Positions 9,590 to 18,985 of a stretch of DNA of 64,000 nt are shown here, piece by piece. The stretch is from Pseudarthrobacter phenanthrenivorans Sphe3. GTDB lineage: Bacteria; Actinomycetota; Actinomycetes; Actinomycetales; Micrococcaceae. Under the pieces are notes generated by a model that did no database searches, had not been told where the DNA came from, and saw only the letters and a program-made list of their open reading frames with translations. The translations under genes and the position numbers were made by a program. Location: positions 2,418,001 through 2,482,000 of the forward strand of contig NC_015145.1 of NCBI RefSeq assembly GCF_000189535.1, in the 5' to 3' direction. Every line of letters starts with the position of its first letter. Within the stretch, counting starts at the first letter, position 1.

Positions 9590-10987
9590 CTAGGCCTTGG
9601 CCTCTGCCTTGTCTTCCTCAACTGCGGCGGTCTCTGCTTCATCAGCCGCCGGGGCTTCTGCCTCGGGAGCCTCGGCCGCGGGGGCTTCCTCTTCGCCGCC
9701 GGGACGCACGAAGTCGGACAGGTCGACGGCGTTGCCCTCGGTGTCGGTGACCTCTGCCTGGCCCAGCACGACGGCCAGTGCCTTACGGCGGCGGACCTCG
9801 GAGACCATCATGGGAACCTGGCCGCTCTGGTCGATGATCTGGGCGAACTGGTTGGGGTCCATGCCGTACTGGCTGGCGGTGGTGACGATGTAGTCGATCA
9901 GCTCGTTCTGGCTGACGTTGACTTCTTCCTTTTCGGCTATGGCGTCGAGGATGATCTCGTTCTGGAAGGCACGCGCGGTGTTGGCGCGCACCTCTTCACG
10001 GTGCTCCTCGGTGTCGTGCTCGCCTTCGCCGTGGCCGTTGCCCTCCTTGAAGTGGGCTTCGAGCTGCTCTTCGACGACCGAATCCGGCACGGGAACCTCG
10101 ACGAGCTCAACGAGCTTGTCCAGGACCTTGTCGCGGGCTTCAACGCCCTGCTCCACGATCTTGGAATCGGCGGCCTGCTTGGCCAGGTCTTCGCGCAGTT
10201 CGGCAAGGGTGTCGAACTCGGAGGCGAGCTGGGCGAAGTCGTCGTTCGCCTCAGGGAGTTCGCGCTCCTTGACGGCCTTCACGACCACCTTGACCTGGGC
10301 GGCTTCACCGGCGTGGTCGCCACCCACCAGGGTGGTGTCGAAGATGGCGTCCTCGTCGGCGCTGAGGCCGGTGACGGCCTCGTCCATGCCTTCGAGCATG
10401 GTGCCTGCGCCCACCTGGTAGGACAGGCCGGCGGCGGAGTCAACCTCTTCGCCGTCAATGGTGGCGGTGATGTCGATGGTGAGGAAGTCACCATCGGCGG
10501 CGGGACGGTCAACGGACTTGAGCGTGCCGAAGCGGCCGCGCAGTTCGTCCAGGGCCTTGTCCACGTCTTCGTCGGAGGACTGGGCCGCAGCGACCTCAAC
10601 CTTGATGCCGGAGTAGTCCGGGAGTTCAATTTCGGGGCGGACGTCAACCTCGGCGGCGAACTTCAGGCCGCCGTCCGTTGCGGAGGGGTCCGGGACCTCG
10701 GTGATCTCAACCTCGGGACGGCTCAGGGGACGGATGCCGGATTCCTGCACGGCGGCCTGGTACCAGCCGTTGAGGCCTTCGTTGATGGCCGTCTCCAGGA
10801 CGTAACCGCGGCCGACGCGCTGGTCGATGAGCTTGGCGGGTACCTTGCCCTTACGGAACCCAGGGACCTGGATCTGCGAAGCAACAGTCTTGTAAGCCGA
10901 GTCGATGCTGGGCTTCAGTTCCTCAAAGGGAACCTCAACGTTGAGCTTGACCCGCGTGGGGGTGAGGTTCTCGACAGCGCTCTTCAC
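9590..10987 (-). CDS. tig: Trigger factor
   Basis: Ribosome-bound chaperone and peptidyl-prolyl isomerase, 465 residues. The N-terminal ribosome-binding domain includes the signature GFRKGKVP at about residues 44-51. The central FKBP-like domain and helical C-terminal arms follow. The last ~35 residues are a low-complexity Ala/Glu tail, common in actinobacterial trigger factors. It precedes clpP1P2-clpX, the classic tig-clpP-clpX order linking folding and degradation. A tRNA-Pro gene lies just upstream. Confidence 0.98.
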   Translation of the reverse strand: MKSAVENLTPTRVKLNVEVPFEELKPSIDSAYKTVASQIQVPGFRKGKVPAKLIDQRVGRGYVLETAINEGLNGWYQAAVQESGIRPLSRPEVEITEVPDPSATDGGLKFAAEVDVRPEIELPDYSGIKVEVAAAQSSDEDVDKALDELRGRFGTLKSVDRPAADGDFLTIDITATIDGEEVDSAAGLSYQVGAGTMLEGMDEAVTGLSADEDAIFDTTLVGGDHAGEAAQVKVVVKAVKERELPEANDDFAQLASEFDTLAELREDLAKQAADSKIVEQGVEARDKVLDKLVELVEVPVPDSVVEEQLEAHFKEGNGHGEGEHDTEEHREEVRANTARAFQNEIILDAIAEKEEVNVSQNELIDYIVTTASQYGMDPNQFAQIIDQSGQVPMMVSEVRRRKALAVVLGQAEVTDTEGNAVDLSDFVRPGGEEEAPAAEAPEAEAPAADEAETAAVEEDKAEAKA

Positions 10988-11068
10988 GGTCTAAGTACTC
11001 CTGGGATTGTGGGATGGGTTTCTGCAAACGCAATGTTTTGTCCAGGCCGTGTGGTCCGGGCCGCAGAG

Positions 11069-11143
11069 TCGGGGTGACAGGATTTGAACCTGCGACTTCC
11101 TGCTCCCAAAGCAGGCGCTCTAGCCAAGCTGAGCTACACCCCG
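11069..11143 (-). tRNA. tRNA-Pro(TGG)
   Basis: Full cloverleaf on the minus strand. The acceptor stem is CGGGGTG with CACCCCG, the anticodon loop contains TTTGGGA with anticodon TGG, and the T-loop is TTCAAAT. The discriminator is A at 11069. CCA is not encoded. Confidence 0.95.
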
Positions 11144-11257
11144 TTAGTGCACAGGCAAGTCTACGGTGATACGCGCCGTGTTTGCACATTTGACACGTAG
11201 GCCATGGATTAGGTTTAGTTGTATCCGGCTTGGACAGCCAGCCCGAAGTTGCCGGCC

Positions 11258-11266
11258 TGCTAACAT
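11258..11266 (+). promoter_or_regulatory. Possible extended -10 of tRNA-Gly
   Basis: TGC followed by TAACAT lies about 22 bp before the tRNA. No clear -35 is seen. Confidence 0.35.
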
Positions 11267-11287
11267 TGCAGATGCAGCTTCTTTCGG

Positions 11288-11361
11288 GGACGTAGCTTAA
11301 TGGTAAAGCCTCAGTCTTCCAAACTGATTACGCGGGTTCGATTCCCGTCGTCCCCTCCACT
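11288..11361 (+). tRNA. tRNA-Gly(TCC)
   Basis: Cloverleaf with acceptor GGGGACG paired to CGTCCCC, anticodon TCC in the loop CTTCCAA, and T-loop TTCGATT. The discriminator is T at 11358 and the CCA end is encoded at 11359-11361. Confidence 0.95.
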
Positions 11362-11382
11362 GGACAAATATCCGCCCAACAA

Positions 11383-11412
11383 AAAAGCCCTTCAGATGAA
11401 GGGCTTTTTTCG
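11383..11412. terminator. Bidirectional terminator between tRNA-Gly and the glycosylase gene
   Basis: AAAAAAGCCCTTCA and its complement form a symmetric stem with A-runs on the left and T-runs on the right, so it works in both directions. It ends 3 bp before the stop of the convergent gene. Confidence 0.9.
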
Positions 11413-11414
11413 TG

Positions 11415-12383
11415 TTAAGACTGCTGGCAGGACGGGCACCAGTAAAGTTTGCGCCCCACCAGTTCTGACATCAATACCGTGGTGCGGCAAACCCGGCAGG
11501 GCAGCCCGTCCCGTTTATACACAAAGTGCGCGTTGTCCCTGGCTGGGTAGGTTTCCGACTTGGGCAGCGCCGCAGCCCGTGCAGCCCCCGCCCGGCCCGC
11601 TGCTTTGCCGTGATCCGACCAATACTTGGGCGGCGTCGTAATGATCCGGCCGTCGGACACGCCGTCGTTCATGACGGACACGACGTCGCGCCACAGCCTG
11701 CGTGCCGCGGGCTCAGGAACGTCACTGCCCGGCAACCAGGGGTCCAGGCGGCGCCGGAACAGGACCTCGGCGCGGTAGACGTTGCCCACACCGGCGATGA
11801 TCTTCTGGTCCATCAGGAGCGCCGCCAGCGGAGCCTTGCGGCCCTGCAGGTTTGCGGCGAAGCGCCCGGCGTCGCCCCGCAGGTTCCGGAGCGGGTCCGG
11901 ACCCAGCCGGGCAAGGACGGCGTCAGCTTCGGCAGCGGTGATGGTTTCGCAGGTGGTTGCGCCCCGCAGGTCAGCCCAGCCGTTGCTGGCGGCAAGCCTG
12001 ACCCGCACAGCCCCCACGGGTGCGGGCGGACCCGCGTAGCCGGCATCACCCCCGCCGTCCGCGTCGTCGTCGGCCGCCGCTGCGAAAGTCTCCTGCTCCC
12101 CTATCCGCCGCGGCGCACCAATGCTCGAGGAGCCGGTAAAGGTGCTGTCGCCGCCGAAGCTCCAGGCGCCGTAGAGGCCCAGGTGGACGTGCAGCACCAG
12201 GGCGTTGTCGAAGTGCAGGAAAAGGTGTTTTCCGTGTGCGTCGGCGGCCGTCATTCTGTGCCCGTCCAGGAGGGCGGCGCCCGCACTGAACCGTCCCTGC
12301 GGGCTGGACACACTGAGCCGCCGTCCGCCGAACACGTCCCCGAACTGCCGTGCCAGCCGGCGGACGGAATGCCCTTCAGGCAC
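11415..12383 (-). CDS. Fpg/Nei family DNA glycosylase
   Basis: Bifunctional base-excision repair glycosylase/AP lyase, 322 residues. It begins MPEGH, with catalytic Pro and Glu directly after the initiator. It ends in a zinc finger with the pattern CRVC followed by CPSC (residues ~295-318). MPEGH rather than MPELP points to the Nei/endonuclease VIII side, acting on oxidised pyrimidines; the exact subtype is uncertain. The start codon is GTG at 12383, overlapping the rpiB stop by one base (TAGTG), so the two are translationally coupled. Confidence 0.9.
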   Translation of the reverse strand: MPEGHSVRRLARQFGDVFGGRRLSVSSPQGRFSAGAALLDGHRMTAADAHGKHLFLHFDNALVLHVHLGLYGAWSFGGDSTFTGSSSIGAPRRIGEQETFAAAADDDADGGGDAGYAGPPAPVGAVRVRLAASNGWADLRGATTCETITAAEADAVLARLGPDPLRNLRGDAGRFAANLQGRKAPLAALLMDQKIIAGVGNVYRAEVLFRRRLDPWLPGSDVPEPAARRLWRDVVSVMNDGVSDGRIITTPPKYWSDHGKAAGRAGAARAAALPKSETYPARDNAHFVYKRDGLPCRVCRTTVLMSELVGRKLYWCPSCQQS

Positions 12384-12877
12384 TACTCGATGACCTCGCC
12401 GGTGGTTTCATAGGCGGCAATCTTGCCGATCCGGCGAACGTGGCGTTCGTCGTTGCTGAACGGCTCCGTCAGGAAGGCTTCGATCAGTTCGGTGGCTTCC
12501 TCGACCGTGTGCTGGCGGCCGCCCACGGCAACGACGTTCGCGTCATTGTGCTCCCTCGCCAGTTTGGCAGTGGAAAGGTTCCAGGCCAGGGCAGCCCTGA
12601 CACCCTTGACCTTGTTGGCGGCAATCTGCTCGCCGTTGCCCGAGCCGCCCAGCACGATGCCCAGGGCGTGCACCCCGGCCTGCTGGTCCGCCACCACGGC
12701 AAGGGCTGCGTTGATGCAGAAGGACGGGTAGTCATCCTGGGCGTCGTAGACCTTGGGTCCGTGGTCCACCACCTCGTATCCCTTGCCGGTCAGGTGCGAT
12801 ACCAGGTGGGCGCTGAGTTCCATGCCCGCGTGGTCGGTGGCGATGTGGACGCGCGGGAAGCCGGGGGAAGAAGTCAC
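12383..12877 (-). CDS. rpiB: Ribose-5-phosphate isomerase B
   Basis: Interconverts ribose 5-phosphate and ribulose 5-phosphate in the pentose phosphate pathway, 164 residues. GGSGNGEQ at 77-84 is the phosphate-binding loop. Actinobacterial enzymes use a glutamate here (E83) as the base in place of the cysteine of E. coli RpiB. The N-terminal IATDHAG motif is also typical. It overlaps the glycosylase gene downstream. In this window it belongs to the same pathway as gnd and the xylose genes. Confidence 0.96.
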   Translation of the reverse strand: MTSSPGFPRVHIATDHAGMELSAHLVSHLTGKGYEVVDHGPKVYDAQDDYPSFCINAALAVVADQQAGVHALGIVLGGSGNGEQIAANKVKGVRAALAWNLSTAKLAREHNDANVVAVGGRQHTVEEATELIEAFLTEPFSNDERHVRRIGKIAAYETTGEVIE

Positions 12878-12958
12878 GAGCAGAATCCGTTCGGTCGGTG
12901 GCGCCGGCCGCAGGCTCGCGCGGCGCTGGCCAGGGTCAGGACAACACCGTCAAGAATA

Positions 12959-13978
12959 CTAGGACTGCGGCTGGCCGGGTGCTGGCGCGGGCCCGCCGCC
13001 CCGCCGCGCACGCGCCGCCACGCGGGTCAGCACTTCAGCCAGCCTGGCCGCCGAGGCCGGACTGCCGCCGCTTACGGCGAGGCGCTGCCCGTCGGTCTTG
13101 TTGACGACGACGGCGGGCCCGCTGCTGACGAGCATGGCTGCAGTTCCGTCGTGGTGCCGATAGCCCCACCCGCCATAGTCGGCGGCCTTGACGTCGGCTG
13201 CGGTGGCCCCGGAGATGGCGCCGGCGGGCACGTTCATCACCGGCACGATGCCGGCAAGCAGGACTTTCAGGCCGCGGCGGTCCGCCTTGATCCTGGCGCA
13301 CAGGAACGCCGCGCCCACGAGCGCGAGGAGCACCAGGAGCGCACCGAGCCACGGCACGGCAACCGCAATGAGTGCCGAGGGAAACAGCGATGCGATGGCG
13401 ATCATGATGAAGACGGAACTGCGGGCGTGGACCCAGAGCCGGATGTTGTCCCGGGCCAGGTCCGGGTCCGCATCCCTGGCGATAGCCAACTGGAGTGCCC
13501 GGTCATCGTCCGGCGACCACTGCTGGTCGGCTTTGAAGACGAAAGCCATCACCACCCCCAGCGACACTGCCGCGCCGCTGCCGAGCGCCAGGACCGTCAT
13601 GTCCACCCGGGACTCCCGGGCGTCCGCGAGTCCGGCCTGGCCTACCAGGCCGGCAGCCAGCACGCTGGTGACGAACAGGGCAAGGAAAAGCCCTGCGCCC
13701 ATCATGATCCGGCGCATCAGCACAGGCCGGGAGATGGGCAGTGCCTGCGAGAGCACCAGCCAGCCGGAAAGCACGATCATCGCGGCCCCCACGCCCACGT
13801 AGGCGCCGAAGGGCGCGAAGGCCGCGCCGCCGTCGTCCGTCCACCGGATGGCGAGCGGCTCGGGAAGGTCCGGGCGGAGCAGGAAAGCACACACTACGAA
13901 GGCGCCCGCCAGCACCACCGGGTAGCCTGCGGCAAAGCGCAGGGCCCTGGTGTCCACCGATTCCATGAACTTGCCCAT
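12959..13978 (-). CDS. DUF1648-domain membrane protein
   Basis: A 339-residue integral membrane protein with about seven hydrophobic segments. The stretch around residues 35-60 (LPEPLAIRWTDDGGA) matches the DUF1648 pattern found in SdpI-like and Yhd-type membrane proteins. The C-terminal ~40 residues are Gly/Pro/Arg-rich and cytoplasmic by charge. It is probably monocistronic and divergent from pepN. The function is unknown; roles in envelope homeostasis or bacteriocin immunity are known only for distant relatives. Confidence 0.75.
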   Translation of the reverse strand: MGKFMESVDTRALRFAAGYPVVLAGAFVVCAFLLRPDLPEPLAIRWTDDGGAAFAPFGAYVGVGAAMIVLSGWLVLSQALPISRPVLMRRIMMGAGLFLALFVTSVLAAGLVGQAGLADARESRVDMTVLALGSGAAVSLGVVMAFVFKADQQWSPDDDRALQLAIARDADPDLARDNIRLWVHARSSVFIMIAIASLFPSALIAVAVPWLGALLVLLALVGAAFLCARIKADRRGLKVLLAGIVPVMNVPAGAISGATAADVKAADYGGWGYRHHDGTAAMLVSSGPAVVVNKTDGQRLAVSGGSPASAARLAEVLTRVAARARRGGGPAPAPGQPQS

Positions 13979-14134
13979 AATGTAACGCTACTCCTGCCGC
14001 GCGCGTCCCTTCCTACCTCCATTCGTACCCACTGTGAGCCGCGCTACTTGTCCCGGGGTGAAGGAATGCAAGAATGAGCAGTGCCGCCGCTGGGCATCGC
14101 CAGCCGGCAGACGAATCTTTCTGGAGGCCCCACT

Positions 14135-16723
14135 TTGCCAGGCATGAACCTGACGCGTGCAGAAGCCCGCGAGCGCGCCGAACTGATCACGGTCGAGTCC
14201 TACGACGTCAGCCTGGACCTGACTCGCGGCGGGGAGGTCTTCGGCAGCACCACCACGGTGAAGTTCAGCGCGAAGGCCGGATCCTCCACCTTCATCGATG
14301 CCGTCACCCGGGCCGTCCACAGCGTTACCCTGAACGGCCGGAGCCTCGATCCGGCCACCGTGGCGGACGGCGTGCGGATCCAGCTGCCCGGGCTTGAAGA
14401 GCACAACGAACTGACCGTGGTGGCCGACGCCCCGTACATGAATACCGGTGAGGGCCTGCACCGCTTCGTGGACCCGGTGGACAACGAGGTCTACCTCTAC
14501 ACGCAGTTCGAGGTCCCCGATTCGCGCCGGATGTTCGCCGTGTTCGAACAGCCCGACCTGAAAGCGGCCTTCGCCTTTACGGTGACCGCGCCCTCGCACT
14601 GGGACGTCATCTCCAACTCCCCCACCCCTCCGCCGGTGGCAGCCGCGCCAGGGGACGACGGCGGTGCCCGCTCCGTGTGGTCCTTCTCCCCCACGCCGCG
14701 GCTGTCCTCTTACGTGACGGCGCTGATCGCGGGCCCGTACCAGTCCGTGCGCAGCGAGGTCACCAGCTCCGACGGCCGGGTCATCCCGCTCGGCGTCTTT
14801 GCCCGCAAGTCCCTGATGCAGTACCTGGACGCCGACAACATTTTCGAGCTGACCCGGCAAGGGTTCGGGTTCTTCGAAGCACAGTTCGGCTGCCCGTACC
14901 CGTTCGAGAAATACGACCAGCTGTTCGTGCCGGAATTCAACGCCGGCGCCATGGAAAACGCGGGCGCCGTGACCATCCTGGAAGGCTATGTTTTCCGCAG
15001 CAAGGTCCCGGACGCACAGGTGGAGCGCCGCGCCATCACCGTCCTCCACGAACTGGCGCATATGTGGTTCGGGGACCTGGTGACCATGCGCTGGTGGAAC
15101 GATCTGTGGCTGAACGAGTCCTTCGCGGAGTACATGTCCCACCTCGCGGCGGTGGAGGCCACCTCCTTCACCAGCGCCTGGACAACCTTCGCCTCGGTGG
15201 AGAAGTCCTGGGCCTACCGCCAGGACCAGCTGCCCACCACGCACCCGATTTTCGCGGACATCAATGACCTCCAGGATGTGGAGGTCAACTTCGACGGCAT
15301 CACCTACGCGAAGGGCGCCTCCGTCCTGCGCCAGCTGGTGGCATGGGTGGGTCCGGAGCAGTTCATGGCCGGCGTGCGCGAGTACTTTGCCAAGCATTCC
15401 TGGCAGAACACCGAGCTCAACGACCTGCTGGTGGAGCTGGAGAAAGCCAGCGGCCGCGACCTGGACATCTGGGGACGGCAGTGGTTGGAGACCGCGGGGG
15501 TCAATGCGCTGAAACCGGAGCTGGAGGTGGACGCGGACGGCCGGCTGGCGTCCTTCGCCATCCTGCAGTCCGCCGTCGAGGAATGGCCCACCATCCGCCC
15601 GCACCGGCTGGCCGTGGGCTTCTACAACCTCAACGGCGCGGGCAAGCTCGAGCGGGTGCACCGCGAGGAACTGGACGTTGACGGGGAGCGCACCGAGGTT
15701 CCCGGGCTGGTGGGCCTGGCCCGGCCGGACCTGGTCCTGGTCAATGACGACGACCTTGCCTACGCCAAGGTCCGGCTTGACGAAAAGTCCCTGGCGACGG
15801 CCACCGCCCACCTGAAGGACTTCAGCCAGAGCCTGCCGCGGACACTCGTATGGAATTCCGCCTGGGACGCTGCCCGCGACGGCGAGACCCCGGCACGGCG
15901 GTACGTGGAGCTGATCCTGGCCAACGTGGCCGCGGAATCCGATTCGTCGGTGATCCTGGTCCAGCTGCGCCAGCTGGCAACCACCCTGAACTTCTACGTG
16001 GCCGAGGAGCACCGCGAGCAGACGGCCGTGGCTGCCGCGGACCGGCTGTGGGAACTGGCATCGGATGTCCCCGGAGGTTCCGACGCCCAGCTGCAGTTCG
16101 TGAAGTCCTTCGCGCTGCTGGCGCGCAGCGGATCGCAGCTGGACCGGGTGGCCGGACTGCTGGATGGTTCGCTGACGCTGGAGGGACTGGCCGTGGACCA
16201 GGACCTGCGCTGGGAACTGGTGGCCTCGCTGGTGGCCGGCGGGCGCCTCGGCCAGGCGGAAATCGACGCGGAACTCCAGCGGGACAACACCTCCAGCGGG
16301 CAGAATGCTGCAGCGCTGGCGAAGGCTGCCATTCCCACCCCGGAGGCAAAGGCCGCCGCATGGGAAGCCATCGTGGTCAAGGGGGAACTGTCCAATGCCC
16401 TGCAAGGTTCGGCGGTCACCGGCTTCATGCGCGTGCTGGACCGGACGCTCATCGAGCCCTACGCCGAAAAGTACTTCCAGGCCGTGCCGGGAATTGTTGA
16501 AACCCGCACCCACGCACTCGCCCAGCAGATCGTCGTCGGCCTTTACCCTGCGCTGCTGACCACGCAGGCCACCATCGACCGGACGGACGGTTTCCTGGCC
16601 TCGCTGCCGCCTCAAAGTGCCGCACTGCGGCGCATGATGCTGGAAAACCGCGACGGCGTTGCCCGTGCTCTGCGCGCCCGCGCGGCTGACGTGCTTCCCG
16701 GCGACGCCCGGCAGGCGCTGTGA
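14135..16723 (+). CDS. pepN: Aminopeptidase N (M1 metallopeptidase)
   Basis: Zinc aminopeptidase trimming N-terminal residues from peptides, 862 residues with this start. GAMEN (271-275) binds the substrate amino terminus. HELAH (305-309) with E328 eighteen residues later forms the zinc site. The ERAP1-like helical domain fills the C-terminal half. GGAGG at 14123-14127 sits 7 bp before TTG at 14135 but 16 bp before ATG at 14144. TTG also gives the MPG-initial N-terminus I recall from Streptomyces PepN, so TTG is preferred. The stop overlaps the next gene (GTGA). Confidence 0.95.
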   Translation: MPGMNLTRAEARERAELITVESYDVSLDLTRGGEVFGSTTTVKFSAKAGSSTFIDAVTRAVHSVTLNGRSLDPATVADGVRIQLPGLEEHNELTVVADAPYMNTGEGLHRFVDPVDNEVYLYTQFEVPDSRRMFAVFEQPDLKAAFAFTVTAPSHWDVISNSPTPPPVAAAPGDDGGARSVWSFSPTPRLSSYVTALIAGPYQSVRSEVTSSDGRVIPLGVFARKSLMQYLDADNIFELTRQGFGFFEAQFGCPYPFEKYDQLFVPEFNAGAMENAGAVTILEGYVFRSKVPDAQVERRAITVLHELAHMWFGDLVTMRWWNDLWLNESFAEYMSHLAAVEATSFTSAWTTFASVEKSWAYRQDQLPTTHPIFADINDLQDVEVNFDGITYAKGASVLRQLVAWVGPEQFMAGVREYFAKHSWQNTELNDLLVELEKASGRDLDIWGRQWLETAGVNALKPELEVDADGRLASFAILQSAVEEWPTIRPHRLAVGFYNLNGAGKLERVHREELDVDGERTEVPGLVGLARPDLVLVNDDDLAYAKVRLDEKSLATATAHLKDFSQSLPRTLVWNSAWDAARDGETPARRYVELILANVAAESDSSVILVQLRQLATTLNFYVAEEHREQTAVAAADRLWELASDVPGGSDAQLQFVKSFALLARSGSQLDRVAGLLDGSLTLEGLAVDQDLRWELVASLVAGGRLGQAEIDAELQRDNTSSGQNAAALAKAAIPTPEAKAAAWEAIVVKGELSNALQGSAVTGFMRVLDRTLIEPYAEKYFQAVPGIVETRTHALAQQIVVGLYPALLTTQATIDRTDGFLASLPPQSAALRRMMLENRDGVARALRARAADVLPGDARQAL

Positions 16724-17193
16724 GCCTGCATGAGCACCACTACGCGCTGGCCGTGCAGTGGACCGGCAACCTTGGCGAGGGAACAGCGTCCTACCGCGGT
16801 TACTCGAGGGACCACGACATCCTCATACCGGGGCTGCCGGTCCTTCAGGGCTCGGCGGACCCCACGTTCCACGGTGACAAGGAACGTTATAACCCGGAGC
16901 AGCTCCTCCTCGCTGCCCTGGCACAGTGCCACATGCTGTCGTTCCTGCACGTGGCGGTGAAGCACGGCGTGGTGGTCACGGACTACCACGACGAAGCCAC
17001 CGGCCTGATGAAGCTGAACCGGGACGGCAGCGGCCAGTTCGAGCGGGTGACGCTGCACCCGCACGTGACGGTGGCGGACCAAAGCCACGTGGAATTGGCT
17101 GCCCAGCTGCACCACGAGGCGAACCAGGTGTGCTTCATTGCCCGCAGTGTGAACTTCCCGGTGGAGCATGAACCGGAAACAGTGGTGGCCTAG
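16720..17193 (+). CDS. OsmC/Ohr family peroxiredoxin-like protein
   Basis: 157-residue OsmC-fold protein. The two family cysteines are C70 (LAQCHML) and C138 (NQVCFIA), so it should reduce organic hydroperoxides through a disulfide. The start is GTG at 16720, overlapping the pepN stop by 4 bp, so the two are translationally coupled. Its stop is shared head-on with the next gene in the tetranucleotide CTAG. Substrate preference cannot be read. Confidence 0.9.
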   Translation: MSLHEHHYALAVQWTGNLGEGTASYRGYSRDHDILIPGLPVLQGSADPTFHGDKERYNPEQLLLAALAQCHMLSFLHVAVKHGVVVTDYHDEATGLMKLNRDGSGQFERVTLHPHVTVADQSHVELAAQLHHEANQVCFIARSVNFPVEHEPETVVA

Positions 17194-18176
17194 GCTGCCA
17201 GCCTGCTGACCAGCCGCGCCTCGGTTTCCGGCGCCAGGCCGGCCTTCCGGGGCCGGTCCAGTCCGCGCCGGCGTTCGTCGGCCAGCGTGTCCGCGAGGGT
17301 CTCCTGCCATGGCCTGAGCCTCAGGCCGGCCTCAAGTGCCGCCTTATTGCTCCGTGCCATGAAGCCCCCATGTCCCGGCGGAAGCCACAGCGGCAGGGAG
17401 TCCGGCCCTGCCCAGTAGCCGATGCCTTGGTCCGCCAGCCAGTCCTCTGCTGCCGTGAGCAGTGGGCCGTGATGGCCCGCAGCCTGCCGGGAAGCGTCAA
17501 TGTACTCTGCGAAGGGCACCTGGTCCCCGAGCGCGTTGAACGCACCGGTGGTTCCCTGCCTTGCCGCCAGCAGGATCCAGGCGGCCAGGTCGCGGACATC
17601 GATGACCTGCGTCGGGTTGCTGCCGATGGCGGGCACGATCACCGGCTGGTTGTCCCGGGCGAACCGCGCGGGCCAGTATCCGTAGCGGTCGGTTCCGTCG
17701 CCGGGACCGCTGATCAGCCCGGCCCGGCAAAGGTGGGCTTTGTGGCCCGCCGCCAGGCGGGTGGCCGCCTCAATGGCCGCCTTCGACTCGCCATAGTTCT
17801 CCGGGGTTGACGGAGTGCCGGGAGCCAACGCGGGCAGGAGCGCCGTGTCCTCCGCCGCGCCGGGCCTTGAAGCATCGGCGTAGACCGAGCAACTGGAGAC
17901 GAAGGTCCAATGGGCAGCCCTGCCAGCGAGGACACCCAGGGCTTGGGACGCCGGCACGGGGTCGCGGGCAACGTCAATTACTTCATCCCATTCCCCCACA
18001 GCACCGGCATAGGCATCCGTACCGGCAGAACGGTCCGCCCTCAGCCAGGTGGTGCCAGGCGGCGGAGCGCCAGCCGAACCGCGGGCAAGGCAGGTGACGC
18101 GATGCCCTGCCTCCACCGCCTGGCGGGCTATTTCTGCGGACAGGAAGGCGGTTCCGCCGAGGACGAGGATGCGCAT
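17190..18176 (-). CDS. NAD-dependent epimerase/dehydratase family protein
   Basis: 328-residue extended-SDR protein with the N-terminal nucleotide site MRILVLGGTAFLS. The usual GxxGxxG is altered to GGTAFLS. The central part and the pattern SSCSVYADASRP, followed by ENYGESKA (Tyr-x-x-x-Lys), fit reductase members annotated as NAD-dependent epimerase. The substrate is unknown. It is convergent with the OsmC gene and divergent from the MscS-like gene. Confidence 0.85.
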   Translation of the reverse strand: MRILVLGGTAFLSAEIARQAVEAGHRVTCLARGSAGAPPPGTTWLRADRSAGTDAYAGAVGEWDEVIDVARDPVPASQALGVLAGRAAHWTFVSSCSVYADASRPGAAEDTALLPALAPGTPSTPENYGESKAAIEAATRLAAGHKAHLCRAGLISGPGDGTDRYGYWPARFARDNQPVIVPAIGSNPTQVIDVRDLAAWILLAARQGTTGAFNALGDQVPFAEYIDASRQAAGHHGPLLTAAEDWLADQGIGYWAGPDSLPLWLPPGHGGFMARSNKAALEAGLRLRPWQETLADTLADERRRGLDRPRKAGLAPETEARLVSRLAA

Positions 18177-18296
18177 GTTCAGACGCTACGGCGATAGTGT
18201 TGAAGGAGAAAAGAGCCGTCCGCGCCGGGCGTAACCCGGTGCCGCGGTGTCCGTCCCCGGCACTTCGCCGGTGAACCCCAGGAGTATCACCCCCTT

Positions 18297-18983
18297 ATGG
18301 TCAGCATGTTCTCGGTCCTTCCTTCCGCCGCCAGCGATCCGGACGGTATCAGCTTTACGGGCATCGCGATCAGCCTGGGCGTGGGCGTCACGGTCTGGCT
18401 GGTTGCAACCTTCGTCATTTCCCGCATCACCAAGCGGGTTGCCTCAGGCAGCAACTTCTTCAAGAAGCCCAGGTTCAAGTGGGTGGCGCCGGCCCTGCGG
18501 GCACTGGACCATGAGCGGCGCGTCCAGCGTGCCGAAACCATCGGCTCGCTGCTGAACAGTGTTGTGGGGGTCCTGGTGGTGATCATCACCGGCATGTACG
18601 TGCTGCAGAACCTGGACATCAACATCGCGCCCCTGCTCACCAGCGTGGGTATCCTGGGTGTGGCCATCGGCTTCGGCGCCCAGCAGCTGATCCGCGACTT
18701 CCTGGCCGGGATCTTCATTACCATTGAAGACCAGTACGGAATCGGCGACGTGATCGAAACCAGCGAGGTTGTGGGCGTGGTGGAATCCATGGGTCTGCGC
18801 ATCACCCGGGTCCGGTCGGATGACGGAGCGATCTGGTACCTGCGCAACGGTGAGATCCTGCGGGTCGGCAACCGTTCACAGGGCAACTACGTGCCGCTGC
18901 ACGAATCCGAAGACGGCACCACGGACCAGAGCTCGGATCACGGCGCCGAGAATACGAAGACCGAGCAGAAAGCCGGAGAATAG
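18297..18983 (+). CDS. Small MscS-family mechanosensitive channel
   Basis: 228 residues, with one N-terminal hydrophobic helix (~18-40), then TM2 (~82-103) and the pore-lining TM3 region (LLTSVGILGVAIGFGAQQ, ~112-129), followed by the beta domain that starts DQYGIGDVIE. It lacks most of the C-terminal alpha/beta vestibule of E. coli MscS (286 aa) and ends in a polar tail. ATG at 18297 follows AGGAG. The next gene begins 2 bp after its stop, so the two form an operon with the globin. Confidence 0.88.
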   Translation: MVSMFSVLPSAASDPDGISFTGIAISLGVGVTVWLVATFVISRITKRVASGSNFFKKPRFKWVAPALRALDHERRVQRAETIGSLLNSVVGVLVVIITGMYVLQNLDINIAPLLTSVGILGVAIGFGAQQLIRDFLAGIFITIEDQYGIGDVIETSEVVGVVESMGLRITRVRSDDGAIWYLRNGEILRVGNRSQGNYVPLHESEDGTTDQSSDHGAENTKTEQKAGE

Positions 18984-18985
18984 CG

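Noticed and set aside
13988..16615. 875-codon open frame antisense to pepN
   Set aside because: High-GC shadow frame; the + strand carries a complete M1 peptidase with all motifs.
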